Of a stretch of 64,000 nt of DNA, positions 61,486 to 64,000 are shown in pieces; position 1 is the first letter of the stretch; the number at the start of each line of letters is the position of its first letter. Below the pieces are notes generated by a model. That model was not told where the DNA came from. It saw only the letters and a list, made by a program, of their open reading frames with translations, and ran no database searches. Origin of the DNA: BOKV01 sp041987205 (GTDB lineage Bacteria > Pseudomonadota > Alphaproteobacteria > Rhizobiales > Rhizobiaceae); contig JBHIWX010000008.1 in NCBI GenBank assembly GCA_041987205.1, positions 1 to 64,000 on the forward strand. Direction: 5' to 3'. A program made the translations under genes and the position numbers.

Positions 61486-63390
61486 ATGCCAGCGGTATTT
61501 GATCTCGACGACATCATTGTCCAACTCCGTACCAGTTGGGGCGGCGACGCCGAAAACGCCACCTTCCCGCTGTATTCCAACACGTTCTACTATGCGCTGC
61601 TGACGAGTGCGCCGAACGATTCCAGCCCGGAGAATGCCGGATGGCAGGCGTTGACGTCGTTGATGGAGGCGAGGGCTGCCGAGGCTTTTGAACTCTGGGA
61701 CGATCTGATCCCGCGCAACCTGATCCAGTATCTCGGATCGCCACCGGCGGATGCCCCCGTCATCCAGTTCGCCTATTCCTCGACAACGGACAAAGGCGGC
61801 ACTTACGAGTACCCGGTCACCGGCTATTATCTCGGCACCAACGAGTTCGGTGGCCAATCCTGGGAGATCAATCGCGCCGAGATATGGCTAAACTCGGGCT
61901 GGAGCACCCATTCCACCTCGTCTGCCATCAACCAGACCGGCTATGGCTATTACGGCGGTTACGGTTTCCTCACCTACATGCACGAAATCGGCCATGCGCT
62001 GGGGTTGAGCCATCCCGGCAGCTACAATGCCGGCGATGACGAAGCCGTCACCTATGGCGTCCATGCGGAATATGCGCAGGACACGCGGCGCTTTACCATC
62101 ATGTCCTATTTCTATGCCGACGAGGACGGCAGCGATACGGATTACTACGGTTCCAACGGCTTCTGGCAATTTGCCCAGACCCCGATGCTGCATGACATCG
62201 CGGCGATCCAGGAAATCTATGGCACCGATCTGAGCACGCGCGCCGAAGACACGACCTACGGCTTCAATTCCACAGCCGGGAAGGACGTCTACGACTTTAG
62301 CAAGAACGACAATCCCATCCTCACGATCTACGATGCCGGCGGCATCGACACGCTCGATTTCTCCGGCTTCGGTTCGGGGCAGTATGGTGGCCAGGTCATC
62401 AATCTGACGCCCGGGACCTGGTCCGATGTCGGCGGCTACATGACCAACAATGTGGCCATTGCCTTCGGCACCTGGATCGAGAATGCCATCGGCGGCACGG
62501 GCAACGACACCATCATCGGCAACGGCATCTCGAACCGGCTCTACGGCAACAATGGCAACGATCGGCTTGATGGCGGGTTCGGCGTCGACTTCCTTTTCGG
62601 GGGAGCAGGCTTCGATACGGGTGTCGTCGCCGGCGCCTCGAGCGAATGGACGCTCGTGCGATTTGGCAATGTCGTCCAGGTCTATTCGAACTCGACCCTT
62701 GAGCATGACTGGTTCGAGGACGTCGAGCTGCTCGATTTCACCAATACCGACATCACGGTCGCCAATTTGGCCAGCAACGAACCCTATTCCTACATGGCCA
62801 CCTACTCGGATATCCTGAGTGCCTTCGGTCCCAATCCGGATGCCGCCATCCAGCACTATTTCTACAACGGATATTATGAAGGCCGGACGCTCGACGGTTT
62901 CGATGAATGGTCCTATCTGGCGGGCTACAAGGATCTCCTCAACGCGTTCGGGACTGACGGCGAAGCCGCCACGCTTCACTACGTCTACAATGGCTTCTGG
63001 GAAGGTCGTGCGCGCGATGCGTTTGACGAATGGTCCTATCTGGCCAGCAACACGGACCTGATCGGCGCTATTGGGCCGAACGGCATGCAGGCCACCCAGC
63101 ACTATGTCACCACCGGATATGGCCAGGGCCGCGAGGTTAACACCTTCGACGCGTTTCGTTACATCGCATCCTATGGCGATCTCATCCAGGCTTTAGGCCC
63201 GAACGGCCTCGCCGGCGAAATGCACTACGTTTACAACGGCTATTACGAGGGTCGGGTCGCCGATTTCGACGCGCAGCAATATCTCGACAACTACCAGGAC
63301 CTGCAGAACGCCTACGGCTCCGATCTCGCCGCCGCGACGCTGCACTATATCTACAACGGCTTCTACGAAGGCAGGACCGACGAGGCCTAG
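61486..63390 (+). CDS. Serralysin-type RTX metalloprotease (M10) with C-terminal tandem repeats
   Basis: A secreted zinc protease of 634 residues. The zinc motif HEIGHALGLSH (166-176) and the Met-turn TIMSY (204-208) mark a serralysin/M10 catalytic domain. RTX calcium-binding repeats follow at about 335-377 (GGTGNDTIIG, LYGNNGNDRLDGG, LFGGAG). From about 438 to the end come five repeats of about 41 residues with the pattern Y-[LIM]-A-x-Y-x-D-L ... HY-x-YNG-[YF]-x-EGR. No N-terminal signal peptide is present, consistent with type I secretion by the exporter encoded upstream. The ribosome site is weak. Confidence 0.93.
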   Translation: MPAVFDLDDIIVQLRTSWGGDAENATFPLYSNTFYYALLTSAPNDSSPENAGWQALTSLMEARAAEAFELWDDLIPRNLIQYLGSPPADAPVIQFAYSSTTDKGGTYEYPVTGYYLGTNEFGGQSWEINRAEIWLNSGWSTHSTSSAINQTGYGYYGGYGFLTYMHEIGHALGLSHPGSYNAGDDEAVTYGVHAEYAQDTRRFTIMSYFYADEDGSDTDYYGSNGFWQFAQTPMLHDIAAIQEIYGTDLSTRAEDTTYGFNSTAGKDVYDFSKNDNPILTIYDAGGIDTLDFSGFGSGQYGGQVINLTPGTWSDVGGYMTNNVAIAFGTWIENAIGGTGNDTIIGNGISNRLYGNNGNDRLDGGFGVDFLFGGAGFDTGVVAGASSEWTLVRFGNVVQVYSNSTLEHDWFEDVELLDFTNTDITVANLASNEPYSYMATYSDILSAFGPNPDAAIQHYFYNGYYEGRTLDGFDEWSYLAGYKDLLNAFGTDGEAATLHYVYNGFWEGRARDAFDEWSYLASNTDLIGAIGPNGMQATQHYVTTGYGQGREVNTFDAFRYIASYGDLIQALGPNGLAGEMHYVYNGYYEGRVADFDAQQYLDNYQDLQNAYGSDLAAATLHYIYNGFYEGRTDEA

Positions 63391-63422
63391 TCGACATCGC
63401 CATGCGATGAAGCATCGCGGAA

Positions 63423-63440
63423 GGCCGGCGATGGCCGGCC
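63423..63440. terminator. Hairpin after the protease gene
   Basis: A 7-bp perfect stem (ggccggc/gccggcc) with a 4-base loop lies 33 bases past the protease stop, in the gap to a convergent gene. It has no T-run. It may stop transcription in both directions. Confidence 0.45.
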
Positions 63441-63462
63441 GGTCGCGCAATTGCCGGCATGA

Positions 63463-64000
63463 TCAGTCGTCGAGACGCAGATAGACCGGCTTCGGATCGG
63501 TGACATTCAGCACGGCCTCACGGGCTTCGTCGAGTTTTGACTGGCACTCCTCCGAAGCGGTGACGTCTCGGCGATCCGGATAGGGCAGCACCAGCAGCTT
63601 TCGGCAGTCCGGTCCCAGGACGCCCCTGACTGTGGAGCGCCGGATGCCTTCCCCAATGCCTGAATAGCGTTCCGCGAAGATTTCGGGCGGTGGATCGTAG
63701 AGCCATGGCATGCGTGTCTGGATGAACTTCGAAGACATAGAGGGAACCACGTACTTCCCGAATTGCCGGGGGGCGGCATCGATGGCCGTGTAGACGCCGC
63801 CGAGAACGATCGCGAGCCCGAGGCCCACCGCGACAGGGATGCGCTGGCGGGCGAAAACGAACAATTGATGGACCAGCGGAAACAGGAGCGGCATGTACCA
63901 GGTCGCATAGCGCGCGAGGCCGGGCGTCGCTCCCGAATTGAGATTCCCGGTCAGCGACTGGAAGTAGAACGAGACCAGCAGATAGACGGAAGCAAAGGAA
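63463..64000 (-). CDS. Membrane protein, N-terminus outside the window
   Basis: The frame is open from the right edge to the stop at 63463, about 179 residues. Hydrophobic stretches (SVYLLVSFYFQSL and VGLGLAIVLGGVYTA) are followed by a C-terminal soluble part (CRKLLVLPYPDRRDVTASEE onward). The SFYFQSLTGNLNSGATPGLARYATWYMPLLFPL stretch resembles membrane glycosyltransferase-like proteins (dolichol-phosphate-mannose type), but too little is visible to be sure. The gene converges on the protease gene and may belong to the surface polysaccharide region. Confidence 0.6.
   Translation of the reverse strand, partial: SFASVYLLVSFYFQSLTGNLNSGATPGLARYATWYMPLLFPLVHQLFVFARQRIPVAVGLGLAIVLGGVYTAIDAAPRQFGKYVVPSMSSKFIQTRMPWLYDPPPEIFAERYSGIGEGIRRSTVRGVLGPDCRKLLVLPYPDRRDVTASEECQSKLDEAREAVLNVTDPKPVYLRLDD

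Noticed and set aside
61888..63102. A 404-codon minus-strand frame opposite the protease gene
   Set aside because: The Val/Gly/Asp-rich pattern is what the complement of the RTX and repeat regions gives by chance.

Overview
The window looks like chromosomal DNA of a GC-rich alphaproteobacterium of the Hyphomicrobiales (rhizobia and relatives, Mesorhizobium/Phyllobacteriaceae-like). The clues are the gene families present (DUF992, DUF2333, DUF6638-like, cytochrome c2, SulP, DUF3489-DUF2924-recombinase trio), a rhizobial-type mosaic palindromic repeat, and frequent start/stop overlaps of the ATGA and GTGA kind. No species call is possible without a database search.

Region 1 (1-10463) is a peptide-type ABC importer locus. 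A GntR/UTRA regulator, a substrate-binding protein, two ATPases, two permeases and a CocE/NonD hydrolase (cut by the left edge) all run on the minus strand. A DUF3604 metal-dependent hydrolase-like gene runs divergently, with a perfect palindrome between the two units. Region 2 (10464-11628) holds a gene remnant, a decayed IS3-family element and a long inverted repeat in front of the next operon. Region 3 (11629-21976) is one tight operon: a Liv-type ABC importer, an acyl-CoA synthetase, an enoyl-CoA hydratase, a thiolase-like protein, an SDR dehydrogenase and a TetR regulator. It reads as an import, CoA-activation and beta-oxidation route for an organic acid.

Region 4 (about 22.2-34.5 kb) is a defence and mobility island ending at the 3' end of tRNA-Gln. 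It carries a small hydrophobic ORF with terminator, a 9-bp tandem repeat, a PD-(D/E)xK nuclease, a Gabija-like pair (OLD nuclease plus UvrD-like helicase, both long), an unrecognised protein, and a retron-like cassette. The cassette consists of a reverse transcriptase, a PRTase-wHTH protein and, between them, a candidate msr-msd RNA with a 17-bp stem carrying two inner hairpins. A DUF3489-DUF2924-large serine recombinase trio closes the island.

Region 5 (34.7-53.4 kb) is core-like: Ppx/GppA, RlmE, SulP, cytochrome c, a GGDEF-EAL protein with a damaged GGDEF motif, thymidine kinase and DUF992. It continues with a co-directional unit of unknown role (coiled-coil protein, unknown protein, AAA ATPase, DUF559 nuclease, DUF6638-like protein, DUF2333 membrane protein), then formate-THF ligase and an SDR. 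Region 6 (53.4-64 kb) is cell-surface and secretion: WecA/MraY-type transferase, O-antigen ligase-like protein, GDP-mannose-epimerase-like enzyme, a type I secretion ABC/HlyD pair, a serralysin-type RTX metalloprotease with five C-terminal 41-residue repeats, and a partial membrane protein at the right edge.
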